A DNA stretch of 64,000 nucleotides from an uncultured Flavobacteriales bacterium (GCA_943787535.1 CALSMU010000001.1:236761-300760); one strand, 5' to 3'; numbered from the stretch's first letter, positions 1-9,900 are shown. The notes: generated by a model from the letters alone, not told the origin. Numbers and translations are program-made.

Positions 1-1912
1 ATTTGTAGTTTACATCATCTCTTTTAGCTTCACCTTTTTGTTCTCCGTCTAGTTCAACAGACTCCTCTCTAAAGTGTCCACCACAAGACTCATTTCTGGT
101 TAATGCATCTAAGGCAAAAAGCTCTCCTAATTCTAAAAAATCTGCAACACGCCCAGCTTTCTCAAGTTCAGTGTTAATACCTTCAACTGTACCAGGAACT
201 CTTACGTCTTTCCAAAATTCTTCACGAATTTCCCGTATTTTTTTTAAAGCATCCTTCAAGCCAGCTTCATTTCTAGCCATTCCTACATTGTTCCACATCA
301 CCTTCCCTAATTCTTTATGAAAATGGTCAACTGATTTATTTCCTTTTACACTAATTAACTTATTCAGCGTATCTGTTACATTTTTTTCTGCAGCGTCAAA
401 TTCAGGAGAATTCGTAGGAATCGTTCCTGTTCTAATTTCATTGGCCAAATAATCACCAATTGTGTAAGGCAATACAAAATAGCCATCTGCTAATCCTTGC
501 ATTAATGCAGAAGCGCCTAGTCGATTTGCTCCGTGATCAGAAAAATTAGCTTCCCCAGCTGCGTAACAGCCAGGAATACTTGTCATTAAATTGTAGTCAA
601 CCCAAACACCTCCCATTGTATAATGTACCGCAGGATATATCATCATTGGTGTTTTGTATGGATTTTGATCAACAATTTTCTCATACATTTGAAAGAGGTT
701 TCCATATTTAGCCTCGATAACTTCTTCTCCGTATTCAAGTATTTCAGCATCTGTTGGATTATGAATTCCCATTACTAATGCTTTTTCTTTTCCGTATCGT
801 TGAATCGCAGATTTAAAATCTAAATATACCGCTTCACCTGTTCCATTAACACCAAAGCCAGCATCGCACCTTTCTTTTGCTGCTCTAGATGCAACGTCTC
901 TTGGGACTAGGTTTCCAAATGCAGGATATCTTCTTTCCAAGTAGTAGTCTCTATTTTCCTCAGTAATAGCAGTAGGTTTTAATTTACCCTCCCTGATGGA
1001 TTTGACATCTTCTATATTTTTCGGGACCCATATTCGACCGTCGTTTCTCAAAGATTCAGACATCAGAGTTAACTTGGACTGATGATCTCCTGATCTTGGA
1101 ATGCAGGTTGGGTGAATTTGTGTGTAACAAGGGTTTGCAAAATAAGCTCCTTTTTTATGAATTTTCCAGGCAGCGGTGACATTTGACCCCATTGCATTAG
1201 TCGATAAGAAAAATACATTCCCATACCCACCAGAAGCAATAACTACAGCATGAGCAGAATGGCGTTCAATCTTTCCAGTTACAAGGTTTCTAGCGATAAT
1301 TCCTCTTGCCTTACCATCTATTTTTACAATGTCCAACATCTCGTGGCGATTAAACATTTGAATTTTCCCCTTACCAATCTGCCTATTCATAGCGGAATAC
1401 GCGCCTAACAAAAGTTGTTGTCCTGTCTGTCCTTTGGCATAAAAGGTTCTCGAAACAAGCACTCCACCAAAAGAGCGATTGTCTAACATACCTCCATATT
1501 CACGCGCAAAAGGAACCCCCTGTGCAACACACTGATCAATAATGTTTCCTGATACTTCAGCCAAACGATACACATTGGCTTCACGCGACCTGTAATCTCC
1601 TCCTTTGACCGTATCGTAAAATAGACGATAGTTTGAATCACCATCGTTTTGATAATTTTTGGACGCATTAACTCCGCCTTGCGCAGCAATTGAATGAGCT
1701 CTACGAGGAGAGTCTTGATACGCAAAAGCTTTTACACTATATCCCATTTCTGCTAATGAAGCAGCAGCAGAACCACCAGCTAATCCAGTGCCAACTACAA
1801 TAACGTCAATAAGACGCTTGTTCGCTGGATTAACAACATTAATGTTGTTCTTATGATTGGTCCATTTTTCTTGAATAGGACCTTCCGGTATTTTAGAATC
1901 TAAAATTGACAT
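1..1912 (-). CDS. sdhA: Succinate dehydrogenase flavoprotein subunit (partial, 3' end beyond window)
   Basis: Oxidises succinate to fumarate as the FAD subunit of complex II on the inner face of the cytoplasmic membrane. Translating the minus strand from the ATG at 1912 gives about 637 residues with no stop before the window edge, so the 3' end is missing. Visible landmarks are the FAD-binding start [20 protein letters not shown], the His-containing FAD-attachment stretch [18 protein letters not shown], and the active-site-like segments [11 protein letters not shown] and [12 protein letters not shown]. It follows sdhC with one base between them. The iron-sulfur subunit sdhB would be expected just outside the left edge. 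This is the long SdhA form typical of Bacteroidetes. Confidence 0.96.
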   Translation of the reverse strand, partial: MSILDSKIPEGPIQEKWTNHKNNINVVNPANKRLIDVIVVGTGLAGGSAAASLAEMGYSVKAFAYQDSPRRAHSIAAQGGVNASKNYQNDGDSNYRLFYDTVKGGDYRSREANVYRLAEVSGNIIDQCVAQGVPFAREYGGMLDNRSFGGVLVSRTFYAKGQTGQQLLLGAYSAMNRQIGKGKIQMFNRHEMLDIVKIDGKARGIIARNLVTGKIERHSAHAVVIASGGYGNVFFLSTNAMGSNVTAAWKIHKKGAYFANPCYTQIHPTCIPRSGDHQSKLTLMSESLRNDGRIWVPKNIEDVKSIREGKLKPTAITEENRDYYLERRYPAFGNLVPRDVASRAAKERCDAGFGVNGTGEAVYLDFKSAIQRYGKEKALVMGIHNPTDAEILEYGEEVIEAKYGNLFQMYEKIVDQNPYKTPMMIYPAVHYTMGGVWVDYNLMTSIPGCYAAGEANFSDHGANRLGASALMQGLADGYFVLPYTIGDYLANEIRTGTIPTNSPEFDAAEKNVTDTLNKLISVKGNKSVDHFHKELGKVMWNNVGMARNEAGLKDALKKIREIREEFWKDVRVPGTVEGINTELEKAGRVADFLELGELFALDALTRNESCGGHFREESVELDGEQKGEAKRDDVNYK

Positions 1913-1913
1913 A

Positions 1914-2591
1914 CTAACAATGATTAAAATGGTGAAATAAAGCGATTACAATAAAACCCAACGGGATTAAAATGGCATATGCCATACCAAATTTGTTTAA
2001 TGCTCTAGTATATTTATTGTTGGCACCCATAGATTGGAATGCAGAACTGAAACCATGCAGGAGGTGCAATGAAAGGAACACAAATGCAACACAATAAATA
2101 GCAACTCTAATAGGATTTACAAACTTATGTTGCAACTCAGTAAAATATCGGAGACCACTATCCATGTTGTCCGGATCAACCAGTCCGCTCATGTCCCCTT
2201 GAACAAATTTAATATTTATCTCAGGTATCCAAAAATCGTAAAAATGGAGTCCCATGAATGTAAGAATTAAAAACCCAGATATAATCATATTTCTGCTCAT
2301 CCAAGTAGAATTAGCTCCTCCATTATTTTTTACATACTTAATATTTCTCGACTGCTTGTTCTTTATTTCTAGGATAAAGCCCATTACAAAGTGAAATACC
2401 ACCCCGAAAATTAATATTGGCTGCATGATGTATTGAACCGCAAAATTCGTACCCATAAAATGAGAGAGATTATTAAATGTTTCGCCAGAAAAAATAGAGG
2501 TAACGTTTATGGCAAAATGCTGAAGTAAAAAAATCATTAGAAAAAAGGCAGATAATGCCATTGATACTTTCCTTGAAATCGATGAATTCAT
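1914..2591 (-). CDS. sdhC: Succinate dehydrogenase cytochrome b subunit
   Basis: Membrane anchor of complex II, expected to bind heme b and quinone. The 225-residue protein has five hydrophobic helices, near residues 10-32, 50-75, 100-120, 160-182 and 200-220. His residues within or next to these helices (for example in [29 protein letters not shown] and LSLHLLHGF) are candidate heme ligands. It fits the single-anchor SdhC/FrdC (Bacteroidetes) type, which needs no separate SdhD, and none is present. It is the first gene of the sdh operon; sdhA begins one base after its stop. A promoter lies just upstream at 2614-2645. Confidence 0.93.
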   Translation of the reverse strand: MNSSISRKVSMALSAFFLMIFLLQHFAINVTSIFSGETFNNLSHFMGTNFAVQYIMQPILIFGVVFHFVMGFILEIKNKQSRNIKYVKNNGGANSTWMSRNMIISGFLILTFMGLHFYDFWIPEINIKFVQGDMSGLVDPDNMDSGLRYFTELQHKFVNPIRVAIYCVAFVFLSLHLLHGFSSAFQSMGANNKYTRALNKFGMAYAILIPLGFIVIALFHHFNHC

Positions 2592-2891
2592 AAAAAAAAT
2601 TTAATATTGTGTACAAAGTTAAAAGTTTGTGCTAAGATACGCGAATAAATTTGCCTCTATTTATTTATACGATAGGTATTGTCACAAAATATTTTTCATG
2701 AAAGGTCAAATGATTTATTTTTGACTATAATAAAGCCATTTTTATTTTGAAGCTGCAGACATTGCCCATGTCAACTGGAAAAATGAAAAATAGTTGGTGA
2801 TATCAACCATTATCATTCAAAAATATAGCAGGGAGAAGACCTGATAGGTTAATTTTAAGTACTTTTATCCACTAAGCGAAATTGGAAATAA
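2592..2891. other. Divergent intergenic region between sdhC and pepP
   Basis: These 300 bases separate divergent sdhC and the M24 peptidase. They hold the sdh promoter and an imperfect palindrome centred on TGATATCA at about 2794-2809. A weak -7-like TACTTTTA at 2860-2867 could serve the rightward gene. I see no credible reading frame and no RNA gene. Confidence 0.5.
2614..2645 (-). promoter_or_regulatory. Promoter for sdhC-sdhA
   Basis: On the minus strand a -7 element TAACTTTG (2621-2614) matches the Bacteroidetes TAnnTTTG consensus exactly. A -33 element TTCG at 2645-2642, three of four bases of TTTG, lies 20 bases upstream. The sdhC start is about 23 bases downstream of the -7 element. 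Confidence 0.6.
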
Positions 2892-4193
2892 ATGAAATAC
2901 GAAAAGATAGACAAAGAACTTTACATTCACAATAGAAAGAAGTTTAGTAAAGAGTTGAAACCAAATTCTTTAGCTGTTTTCAATTCAAATGATATTGTTA
3001 CCACAAGCGCTGACAGTACATTTCCATTTGTACAACATCGAGATATATTGCACTTAAGCGGAGTAGATCAAGAAGAGAGTATATTAATTGTATTTCCCGA
3101 TTGTTTTGAACAGAAACATCAAGAAATCCTTTTCTTGAAAGAAACAAGTGATTTAATTGCTGTTTGGGAAGGAGCGAAATTAGATAAGGCACAAGCCTTT
3201 GAAACATCAGGAATTCAAACTGTTTATTGGTTAGATCAATTTGACTCGATCTTTAATTCGTTAATGTCAGAAGCGGAGAACGTTTACATTAATACAAATG
3301 AGCATACTCGAGCCAATACGGAAGCAGAAAACCGAGAAGATCGATTTATAAAAATGTGCAAAGAGAAATATCCTGCGCATAACTATGAGCGAAGTGCCCC
3401 AATCATGCACGAGATTCGCTCTGTAAAGCACCCAATAGAAATTGAACTAATGCAAAAAGCATGTGACATTACTGAAAAAGGTGTTCGAAGGTTATTAGCG
3501 TTTATTAAGCCTGGGGTTATGGAATATAACATTGAAGCTGAGCTCATGCATGAATTTTTGAATAATCGTTCTAGAGGCTTTGCATATACACCCATAATTG
3601 CTTCTGGCTACAGTGCATGTGTTTTGCATTATATTGAAAATAATAAAGAGTGCAAGGATGGAGATGTCATCTTAATGGATTTTGGAGCTGAATATGGAAA
3701 TTACGCATCGGACTTAACAAGGTGCTTTCCTGTCAATGGAAAATTTACTCCGCGTCAAAAGAATGTGTACAATGCAGTATTACGAGTAAAAAAGGCAGCT
3801 ACTAAATTGCTAGTACCTGGAACTTATTTAAACGAATATCATGTTGCTGTAGGAAAATTGATGGAGACAGAATTGATATCGTTAGGATTAATTTCTGAGG
3901 AAGATATTCAAAACGAAGACCCTGCTTGGCCAGCATATAAAAAGTATTTTATGCACGGAACGTCTCATTACATTGGATTGGATACGCACGATTTAGGATT
4001 GTGGACAAAACCAATAAGAGCTGGAATGGCCTTCACTGTAGAGCCGGGAATCTACATTCCAGAAGAAAACTTAGGAATCAGATTAGAAGATGATGTGATT
4101 GTTCAAGAATCGGGAGAACCGATTAACTTAATGGTAAATATTCCTATTGAAGCGGATGAAATAGAAGAACTAATGAAGGCAGTAGACAAATGA
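2892..4193 (+). CDS. pepP: Xaa-Pro aminopeptidase (M24 family)
   Basis: Predicted cytoplasmic metallopeptidase that removes an N-terminal residue preceding proline. The 433-residue length fits PepP. The N-terminal creatinase-like domain spans about 1-165 and the pita-bread catalytic domain about 170-430. All five metal ligands are visible by comparison with E. coli PepP: D263 (in MDFGAEYG), D274 (in YASDLTRCF), H359 (in HGTSHYIGLDTHD), E384 (in EPGIYI) and E399 (in GIRLEDD). The last codon overlaps the next start as ATGA, so the sulfotransferase-like gene is probably translated in a coupled fashion. The gene symbol is by family; substrate preference is inferred. Confidence 0.93.
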   Translation: MKYEKIDKELYIHNRKKFSKELKPNSLAVFNSNDIVTTSADSTFPFVQHRDILHLSGVDQEESILIVFPDCFEQKHQEILFLKETSDLIAVWEGAKLDKAQAFETSGIQTVYWLDQFDSIFNSLMSEAENVYINTNEHTRANTEAENREDRFIKMCKEKYPAHNYERSAPIMHEIRSVKHPIEIELMQKACDITEKGVRRLLAFIKPGVMEYNIEAELMHEFLNNRSRGFAYTPIIASGYSACVLHYIENNKECKDGDVILMDFGAEYGNYASDLTRCFPVNGKFTPRQKNVYNAVLRVKKAATKLLVPGTYLNEYHVAVGKLMETELISLGLISEEDIQNEDPAWPAYKKYFMHGTSHYIGLDTHDLGLWTKPIRAGMAFTVEPGIYIPEENLGIRLEDDVIVQESGEPINLMVNIPIEADEIEELMKAVDK

Positions 4194-4753
4194 ATTCAGA
4201 CGAAATATTATTAATTGGAGGGCTTCCTAGATCAGGAACATCTCTTATGATGCAAATAGCAGCTAAAGCTGGTATTGAGAATTTTACAGATGGTAATCGC
4301 GTTGCCGACATCAATAATCCCAATGGATATGCAGAGTTTGATGGTGTAAAAGGATTGATGAAATCGAACGTCTTTTTAAAAAATGTTGTTGGTAAATCTA
4401 TAAAAGTAGTTTCACCCTTAATTCCTTTTATTGACAAAGGTTTGAAATACAAGTGTATCATTGTTGACAGAAATATTAGTGAAGTGTTGCGTTCTCAGCA
4501 GGTTATGCTAGGCAAGTCAGTAGATGGAATACCGGATGCCCTTATGGTGGCATTTCAAAAACAAGCGGATAATGCCAAACAATTTTTGACAAATAATAAT
4601 ATACCATTTATAACTATTCAACACAAAGAACTTTTTGCAAATCCAATTTCGCAATTAGCAGCAATCAAAGAATTTACGAACAGTGAAGTTTCCATTGAGG
4701 AACTATCATCTTGTATAGATTCTAAATTATACAGACAAAGAAATGAAGAATAA
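4190..4753 (+). CDS. Small sulfotransferase-like P-loop protein
   Basis: Predicted to transfer sulfate from PAPS to an unknown acceptor. At 187 residues it is short for this family (usually about 250-300). The N-terminal loop GLPRSGTSLMM (residues 11-21) fits the 5'-phosphosulfate-binding loop. The segment VDRNISEVLRSQ (about 92-103) resembles the 3'-phosphate-binding Arg/Ser motif. There is no signal peptide, so a cytoplasmic site is likely. It starts within the pepP stop (ATGA) and its last 11 bases overlap a 56-residue gene that in turn overlaps a phosphodiesterase-TPR gene. The set looks like one translational unit. The acceptor is unknown, and a P-loop kinase relative cannot be excluded. 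Confidence 0.7.
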   Translation: MNSDEILLIGGLPRSGTSLMMQIAAKAGIENFTDGNRVADINNPNGYAEFDGVKGLMKSNVFLKNVVGKSIKVVSPLIPFIDKGLKYKCIIVDRNISEVLRSQQVMLGKSVDGIPDALMVAFQKQADNAKQFLTNNNIPFITIQHKELFANPISQLAAIKEFTNSEVSIEELSSCIDSKLYRQRNEE

Positions 4754-4913
4754 AGATTCCGAAAAAATATTTTTTGAAGGTAAGCCTTACAAAGTACCAC
4801 AAGGAGGTACATTGGGACTTTTAGCCTTAGGAGCTTTAGGAGTAAGATTATGGCGAGAAGCCAATAAAGGAGCGAAAATCACTAAAAAACCTTCTTCAAA
4901 TGAAAAAAAATAA
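4743..4913 (+). CDS. 56-residue hypothetical protein with Gly/Leu-rich segment
   Basis: A short frame from ATG 4743 to TAA 4913, in a different frame from both neighbours. It overlaps the sulfotransferase-like gene by 11 bases and the phosphodiesterase gene by 14, a packing that suggests coupled translation. The product has a charged N-terminus, the short motif GKPYKVPQGG, a Gly/Leu-rich hydrophobic stretch (about residues 21-36, GTLGLLALGALGVRLW), then a Lys-rich tail. The hydrophobic stretch is marginal for a membrane helix. It could be a small membrane anchor or partner for the neighbouring enzymes; I recognise no family. Without its own frame the gap between its neighbours would be 146 bases in an otherwise tight unit. 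Confidence 0.6.
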   Translation: MKNKDSEKIFFEGKPYKVPQGGTLGLLALGALGVRLWREANKGAKITKKPSSNEKK

Positions 4914-7281
4914 AGTCGTTGTTCTTGGTTGGGATGCTGCGGATTGGCAAGTAATGGATAAGCTAATGAAGGATGGACATATGCCTACTTTAAAAAAGTT
5001 TGTTTCAGAGGGTGTCCGTGGAAATATTGCAACTCTGGATCCACCTTTGTCGCCTATGCTATGGACATCCATGGCAACAGGTGTTCGCCCTTATAAGCAC
5101 GGAATCCTAGGTTTTGTAGAGCCTGTAGCTTCGACAGGGTCTATCCGGCCAGTTTCATCCAAGTCAAGAAAAGTAAAGGCCATTTGGAATATGTTTTCTC
5201 AATCAGGTCTTAAATCTAATGTAGTAGGCTGGTGGCCGAGTAACCCTGTAGAGCCTATAAACGGCTGCATGGTGTCTAATCTCTATCAGCAGGAAAGAAA
5301 AGATAAAAAAATAGTAGCAAAAGACGAATGGGAAATGCCTGAGGGAACCATTCATCCTGAAAGATTAATAGATTCGTTGAAGGCTCTTAGAGTGCATCCA
5401 GATGAGATTACAGGTAATTTAATTATGCCGTTTGTTCCGGCTGTTTTTCACCTCAATAAAAGAAGTGACAAGCGCTTGTATCAGATAGCAAGAGTAATTG
5501 CTCATTGCACTTCTATGCATGCAGCTTTTACGGAATTGATTGAAAAAGAAGATTGGGATTTTGCTGCTGTGTATCACGATGCTATTGATCATTTTTCGCA
5601 CCATTATATGAAATTTTATCCACCCAAGTTGGATTGGGTTAGCGATGAAGATTATGAAATTTTTAATCAGGCGGTAATCGGCATTTATCGTTTTCATGAT
5701 ATGATGTTGGAGCGCGTAATGAAGCTCACAGACAAAGACACGACTATTGTTATTGTTTCTGATCATGGCTTTCACTCCGATCATCTCCGTCCTAGATATG
5801 TTCCTCAGGTTCCTTCCGGTCCAGCTATTGAGCATAGTCAATTCGGTATGTTTGCCGCTAGAGGACCCAACATCAAGAAAAATGAAAAAGTTTATGGTTC
5901 TACCATATTGGATTTAACCCCAACTCTATTGGCTATGTATGATTTGCCTATTGGCAGAGACATGGACGGTAAGGTGTTGACAGACATATTTATTGAAACA
6001 CCAAAACTAAAATACATTGAGTCATGGGAAAAGTTAGAGGGTGATTGTGGGTCTTTGTCTGGTGAGGAGAAGGAAGACCCTATGTCAGACCAAGCAGCAA
6101 TGCAGCAACTAATTGATTTAGGTTATATAGACGCTCCCTCTGAAGATGGATACTTCAGTCAGAAGGTTGCAACGGAAAATAATTTTTATCTAGCTAAATC
6201 CTTTATAAATGGCCGAAAATATAGCGAAGCACTTGAGGTACTAATTAAAGTTGTTGAGGAAAATGCTACGGATTATCGTTATTTGGTAGAACTTGTAAAT
6301 TTGCACCTAACAATAAAAAATGCTGATGAAGCAGAAATTGCTATTTCTAAAGTAGAAAATCTTAAGGTAGTTTCCAAAGAGTTTATCCATATCATGAAGG
6401 GAAGGTTACATTATCTAAAAAATGAACCAGTTGAAGCTTTGGTAGAATTTAGAAAGGCTAATGATATTGAATACAATCAAGGGCCATTATTAATAGAATT
6501 GGGTAAAGTACTTACAGTGCTGGGAGATTTGAATGCTGCAGAAGATAATTTTAACAAAGCGTTAAAGTATAATTCTCGAGATGCAAAAGCGCATAATTGT
6601 ATTGGTATAATAAAAATAAGACAAGGTAAGTATGAAGAGGCAATTAACCATTTATTAGAAGCTATTGATATCATCTATTATTTCCCATATGCGCATTATA
6701 ATCTGGGAGAATGTCTTGCTTTAATGGGTGAGTTTAAGGAGGCTGAAGGAGCTTTTGAGCAGGCAATAATTATGAAGCCTAGTTTGAAAAAAACATATAG
6801 GTGGTTATTAGAAATTCAAGTTCAGCTAAAAAACGAAAAGAAACAAAAGTTTTATCAAGATATTCTAGATAAGATGACAATCGGTCAAGTTAAAGTAATA
6901 ACTGGGTTGCCTAGCAATCAGTTAGTTGACTTCCTAGATAACAGCGATGAAGAAGTTGTTAACTACAAAGATGGAGATGTATTATCTCGGCAGCTAAAAG
7001 ATCTAAATTTAGAGAAGTGTGTTGGTAAAACCATTTTCTTGCCATTGGCTGAGATAACCCAGTTACCAATAAATTTGGAAAGTAAAATAATTATTATTTC
7101 TGCTGAGATTGATGACGCATCAGCATTTATTGCCAAAAATACTGTTAAAATTGGAGGTCATCCCGTTTATGATTTATCTGCTAACAGAGCACTTGAGAAT
7201 ATTTTGTATTCTGTGGAAAGTTGGCTGGATCAACAGCCTGACTTGGATATAGAAAGACATGAAGTTAAAAATGGTAATTAA
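4900..7281 (+). CDS. Alkaline phosphatase superfamily phosphodiesterase with C-terminal TPR repeats
   Basis: The first 370 or so residues form a type I phosphodiesterase/nucleotide pyrophosphatase-like domain. Likely metal and catalytic positions are D12 (GWDAADW), S51 (in PPLSPMLWTSMATG, where relatives carry Thr), D227/D230/H231/H234 (HDAIDHFSHHY), D288-H289 (SDHGF) and H312. Residues about 420-665 hold TPR units, for example the repeat around ALVEFRKANDIEYNQGPLLI. The last 120 residues form a domain I do not recognise. There is no signal peptide, so it is probably cytoplasmic. The substrate is unknown: relatives cut phosphodiesters, sulfate esters or phosphonates. The overlap with a sulfotransferase-like gene makes a sulfated or phosphorylated metabolite worth considering. 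Confidence 0.82.
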   Translation: MKKNKVVVLGWDAADWQVMDKLMKDGHMPTLKKFVSEGVRGNIATLDPPLSPMLWTSMATGVRPYKHGILGFVEPVASTGSIRPVSSKSRKVKAIWNMFSQSGLKSNVVGWWPSNPVEPINGCMVSNLYQQERKDKKIVAKDEWEMPEGTIHPERLIDSLKALRVHPDEITGNLIMPFVPAVFHLNKRSDKRLYQIARVIAHCTSMHAAFTELIEKEDWDFAAVYHDAIDHFSHHYMKFYPPKLDWVSDEDYEIFNQAVIGIYRFHDMMLERVMKLTDKDTTIVIVSDHGFHSDHLRPRYVPQVPSGPAIEHSQFGMFAARGPNIKKNEKVYGSTILDLTPTLLAMYDLPIGRDMDGKVLTDIFIETPKLKYIESWEKLEGDCGSLSGEEKEDPMSDQAAMQQLIDLGYIDAPSEDGYFSQKVATENNFYLAKSFINGRKYSEALEVLIKVVEENATDYRYLVELVNLHLTIKNADEAEIAISKVENLKVVSKEFIHIMKGRLHYLKNEPVEALVEFRKANDIEYNQGPLLIELGKVLTVLGDLNAAEDNFNKALKYNSRDAKAHNCIGIIKIRQGKYEEAINHLLEAIDIIYYFPYAHYNLGECLALMGEFKEAEGAFEQAIIMKPSLKKTYRWLLEIQVQLKNEKKQKFYQDILDKMTIGQVKVITGLPSNQLVDFLDNSDEEVVNYKDGDVLSRQLKDLNLEKCVGKTIFLPLAEITQLPINLESKIIIISAEIDDASAFIAKNTVKIGGHPVYDLSANRALENILYSVESWLDQQPDLDIERHEVKNGN

Positions 7282-7290
7282 TCGACATAC

Positions 7291-7321
7291 TTTGTTAACT
7301 TAACAAATAGTATTATATTTG
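7291..7321 (+). promoter_or_regulatory. Promoter of the T9SS cargo gene
   Basis: A -33 TTTG (7291-7294) is followed after 19 bases by TATATTTG (7314-7321). This is a complete match to the Bacteroidetes primary-sigma consensus TTTG-N19-21-TAnnTTTG. It lies 28 bases before the ATG at 7350, so the cargo gene has its own promoter independent of the upstream overlapping genes. Confidence 0.78.
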
Positions 7322-7349
7322 TTAGATAAATTAACAAAAAATATATTAT

Positions 7350-8177
7350 ATGAAAAAAGATTTACAAAAAAAGTTAGTTCGTTATAGTTCTGCTGCTGGT
7401 GCTGTTGTTGCTGCGGTAGGTTCAACGAATGCACAAGTGATTTACACTGATGTTGATCCAGATTTTGTTAACGCATCAGGTACTGTTCAAATCGGACTTG
7501 ATATGGATGGTGACGCTACGTTTGAGTTTGCAATCAGTGCTACCGACACCACAGTAAATGGTACTCAGTACGGTATACTAAGTGTTGTTCCAGTTGACGC
7601 AACTTTATCTGCAATCGGTGGTGAAGCTCCAAGTGGATATAACTATGCTTTGGCATTAGACCTTGGCATGATGGTAGATGCTTCTGTTAATTGGGTTGCA
7701 GCTGCTAACACAATGTCTTATGAAGTAGATGGTGCTTTCCCATACGGTGAAAACTGGAATGGTGTTACTGATAAGTATTTAGCTTTAAGATTCACTAACA
7801 GTGGTAATACACACTATGGTTGGGCTAGATTAGATGGAGGCGGTGACTCTTTTACTTTAAAAGATCATGCTTTTGATGCTACTCCTGATGCTGCAATAGA
7901 AACAGGTGATATGGGGAATGTTGGTGTTGAAGATGCGAATATCGAATCAATGATTCATTTCGTTAATCAACCAAATAATTCTGTGAAAATAGTTATTAAT
8001 GGAGAATTATCTAACGGTGAAATAACTGTAGTTTCTACTTCTGGAGCTATTATTTCTACTCAACAAGTTAACGATAACGTTGCTTTTGTTGATATGGATG
8101 GTCTTGCTGCTGGTCTTTACATGATTAATGTAAAATCTACTGAAGGATCAATCACAAAGAAAATGTTTGTAAAATAA
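7350..8177 (+). CDS. T9SS type A cargo protein, secreted, function unknown
   Basis: The 275-residue protein begins with a Sec signal peptide (hydrophobic 14-26, cleavage near A28-Q29). The mature start QVIYTDVDPDF and the Asp-rich LDMDGDATFEF segment (about residues 50-60) resemble a recurrent but uncharacterised family of Bacteroidetes surface proteins. Its last 70 residues form a T9SS type A sorting domain: three to four beta strands, then GLAAGLYMINVKS, ending in KKMFVK. The domain entry FVNQPNNSVKI departs from the usual YPNP motif. It is preceded by a strong promoter and followed by a clear terminator, so it is a single-gene transcript. Export across the outer membrane and attachment at the surface are inferred. 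Confidence 0.85.
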   Translation: MKKDLQKKLVRYSSAAGAVVAAVGSTNAQVIYTDVDPDFVNASGTVQIGLDMDGDATFEFAISATDTTVNGTQYGILSVVPVDATLSAIGGEAPSGYNYALALDLGMMVDASVNWVAAANTMSYEVDGAFPYGENWNGVTDKYLALRFTNSGNTHYGWARLDGGGDSFTLKDHAFDATPDAAIETGDMGNVGVEDANIESMIHFVNQPNNSVKIVINGELSNGEITVVSTSGAIISTQQVNDNVAFVDMDGLAAGLYMINVKSTEGSITKKMFVK

Positions 8178-8197
8178 TTTTTACAACTAAATATTTT

Positions 8198-8229
8198 AAA
8201 GGGGAAATCTTAAGGTTTCCCCTTTTTTT
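8198..8229 (+). terminator. Rho-independent terminator after the T9SS cargo gene
   Basis: A perfect 10-bp stem pairs 8198-8207 (AAAGGGGAAA) with 8216-8225 (TTTCCCCTTT) around an 8-base loop. It is followed by a T run. It sits 20 bases after the stop codon. Confidence 0.88.
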
Positions 8230-8262
8230 GTGCCTTAAATCCCTAATCATTTTATATTTTTG
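8227..8262 (+). promoter_or_regulatory. Possible promoter of pccB
   Basis: TATTTTTG at 8255-8262 is a full TAnnTTTG match 23 bases before the pccB ATG. The nearest TTTG (8227-8230) is 24 bases upstream, longer than the usual spacing, and lies in the T run of the preceding terminator. The -7 element is the better supported part. Confidence 0.45.
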
Positions 8263-8285
8263 ATGTTATTATCAAAAGCCAAAGT

Positions 8286-9830
8286 ATGCAAGAGAAAATA
8301 GACCTTCTGGAACAAAAGATAGCCAACTCCAAGTTAGGTGGAGGTGAGAAGCGAATTGTAGCGCAGCATAAAAAAGGAAAGCTAACGGCTAGAGAGCGCA
8401 TTCACTTTTTATTTGACAAAGGGTCATTTGAAGAAATAGGAGCAATGGTGATACACCGTTCTGTAAATTTTGGTTTGGATAAGACTAAGTTTTTAGGAGA
8501 TGGTGTAGTTACTGGTTACGGCACCATTAATGGACGATTAACCTATGCTTTTTCTCAAGATTTTACGGTACTAGGAGGGTCATTGGCCGAGGCTCATGCG
8601 GAGAAAATCTGTAAAATAATGGATCTTGCTATGGAAAATGGAGCTCCAGTTATTGGTTTGAATGATTCAGGTGGAGCACGTATCCAAGAAGGCGTAGTTT
8701 CTCTTGGAGGATATGCAGATATTTTTTATCGCAATACTTTATCTTCTGGAGTAATTCCGCAATTGTCCGCTATCATGGGACCTTGTGCAGGTGGAGCAGT
8801 TTATTCTCCGGCTCTGACAGATTTTATATTAATGGTGGAGAATACTTCTTATATGTTTGTAACCGGTCCAAACGTTGTAAAAACGGTAACCAATGAAGTG
8901 GTTACAGCTGAAGAATTGGGTGGTGCATCTACGCATTCTACTAAATCTGGAGTGACACATTTTTCATGTGAAAATGAAATGGAAGCAATCAATCATTTAA
9001 AGAGGTTACTTTCGTATGTCCCTCAAAATTGCGAAGAGAAACCTTCTGTTTTAGATTACGAGCATGGTAAAGATGAGACGAGAGAAGGTTTGGATAAAAT
9101 TATTCCGGAAAGTTCAGGCACTCCTTATGATATAAAAGAGGTTATTGAAGGAACAGTTGATGAAGATTCTTTTATGGAAGTCCATAAAGATTATGCAGAA
9201 AATATTGTGGTTGGTTTTGCCCGGTTAGCTGGAAGATCAATCGGAATTGTAGCGAATCAACCCGCTTTTTTAGCAGGAGTGCTGGATGTAGAATCTTCCA
9301 AGAAAGCTGCACGTTTTGTGCGTTTTTGTGATTCATTTAACATTCCTTTATTGGTATTTGAAGATGTTCCCGGATTTCTGCCAGGAACAGATCAAGAATG
9401 GAATGCAATTATCTCGAATGGGGCAAAGTTATTATATGCATTTTGTGAAGCAACGGTTCCAAGAATTACGGTGATTACGCGTAAAGCTTATGGTGGCGCT
9501 TACGATGTGATGAACTCTAAACACATTGGTGCAGATATGAACTATGCTTGGCCTAACGCAGAAATTGCTGTTATGGGAGCAAAAGGAGCTGCAGAAATTA
9601 TTTTTAAGAAGGATATAAAGGAAGCCAGTAACCCAGAGGAAAAGTGGAAAGAGAAAGAAGCGGAATACGCTGAGATGTTTGCCAATCCTTATAATGCAGC
9701 TGCGAGAGGGTATGTTGATGAGGTTATAAAGCCACATCAAACGAGGGAGAAGCTAATAAAAGCCTTTAAAATGTTAGAAAACAAGGTAGCGACCCTGCCG
9801 AAAAAGAAGCACGGTAATATTCCATTATAA
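8286..9830 (+). CDS. pccB: Acyl-CoA carboxylase carboxyltransferase subunit (propionyl-CoA carboxylase beta type)
   Basis: Transfers the carboxyl group from carboxybiotin to propionyl-CoA (or a related acyl-CoA), giving methylmalonyl-CoA. The 514-residue length is typical. It has the N-terminal [20 protein letters not shown] segment, the two oxyanion-type glycine pairs (SGGARIQEG near residues 129-137 and CAGGAVYSP near 165-173), and the C-terminal [12 protein letters not shown] and [11 protein letters not shown] segments. No biotin carboxylase or biotin carrier gene is adjacent, so the alpha chain must be encoded elsewhere. The same family includes methylmalonyl-CoA decarboxylase alpha subunits; without partner genes the exact complex is inferred. 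Confidence 0.9.
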   Translation: MQEKIDLLEQKIANSKLGGGEKRIVAQHKKGKLTARERIHFLFDKGSFEEIGAMVIHRSVNFGLDKTKFLGDGVVTGYGTINGRLTYAFSQDFTVLGGSLAEAHAEKICKIMDLAMENGAPVIGLNDSGGARIQEGVVSLGGYADIFYRNTLSSGVIPQLSAIMGPCAGGAVYSPALTDFILMVENTSYMFVTGPNVVKTVTNEVVTAEELGGASTHSTKSGVTHFSCENEMEAINHLKRLLSYVPQNCEEKPSVLDYEHGKDETREGLDKIIPESSGTPYDIKEVIEGTVDEDSFMEVHKDYAENIVVGFARLAGRSIGIVANQPAFLAGVLDVESSKKAARFVRFCDSFNIPLLVFEDVPGFLPGTDQEWNAIISNGAKLLYAFCEATVPRITVITRKAYGGAYDVMNSKHIGADMNYAWPNAEIAVMGAKGAAEIIFKKDIKEASNPEEKWKEKEAEYAEMFANPYNAAARGYVDEVIKPHQTREKLIKAFKMLENKVATLPKKKHGNIPL

Positions 9831-9854
9831 AGGAGTGAATAATATATTAAGCAT

Positions 9855-9886
9855 AAAAAAAGCCACTCAAATAGGTGGCTTTTTTT
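9855..9886. terminator. Bidirectional terminator between pccB and a convergent lipoprotein gene
   Basis: GCCAC (9862-9866) pairs with GTGGC (9875-9879) around an 8-base loop. Seven A on the left and seven T on the right extend the stem and give a U tract on either strand. It lies between two convergent genes and can serve both. Confidence 0.85.
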
Positions 9887-9900
9887 AGGTCTGTTTTGTT

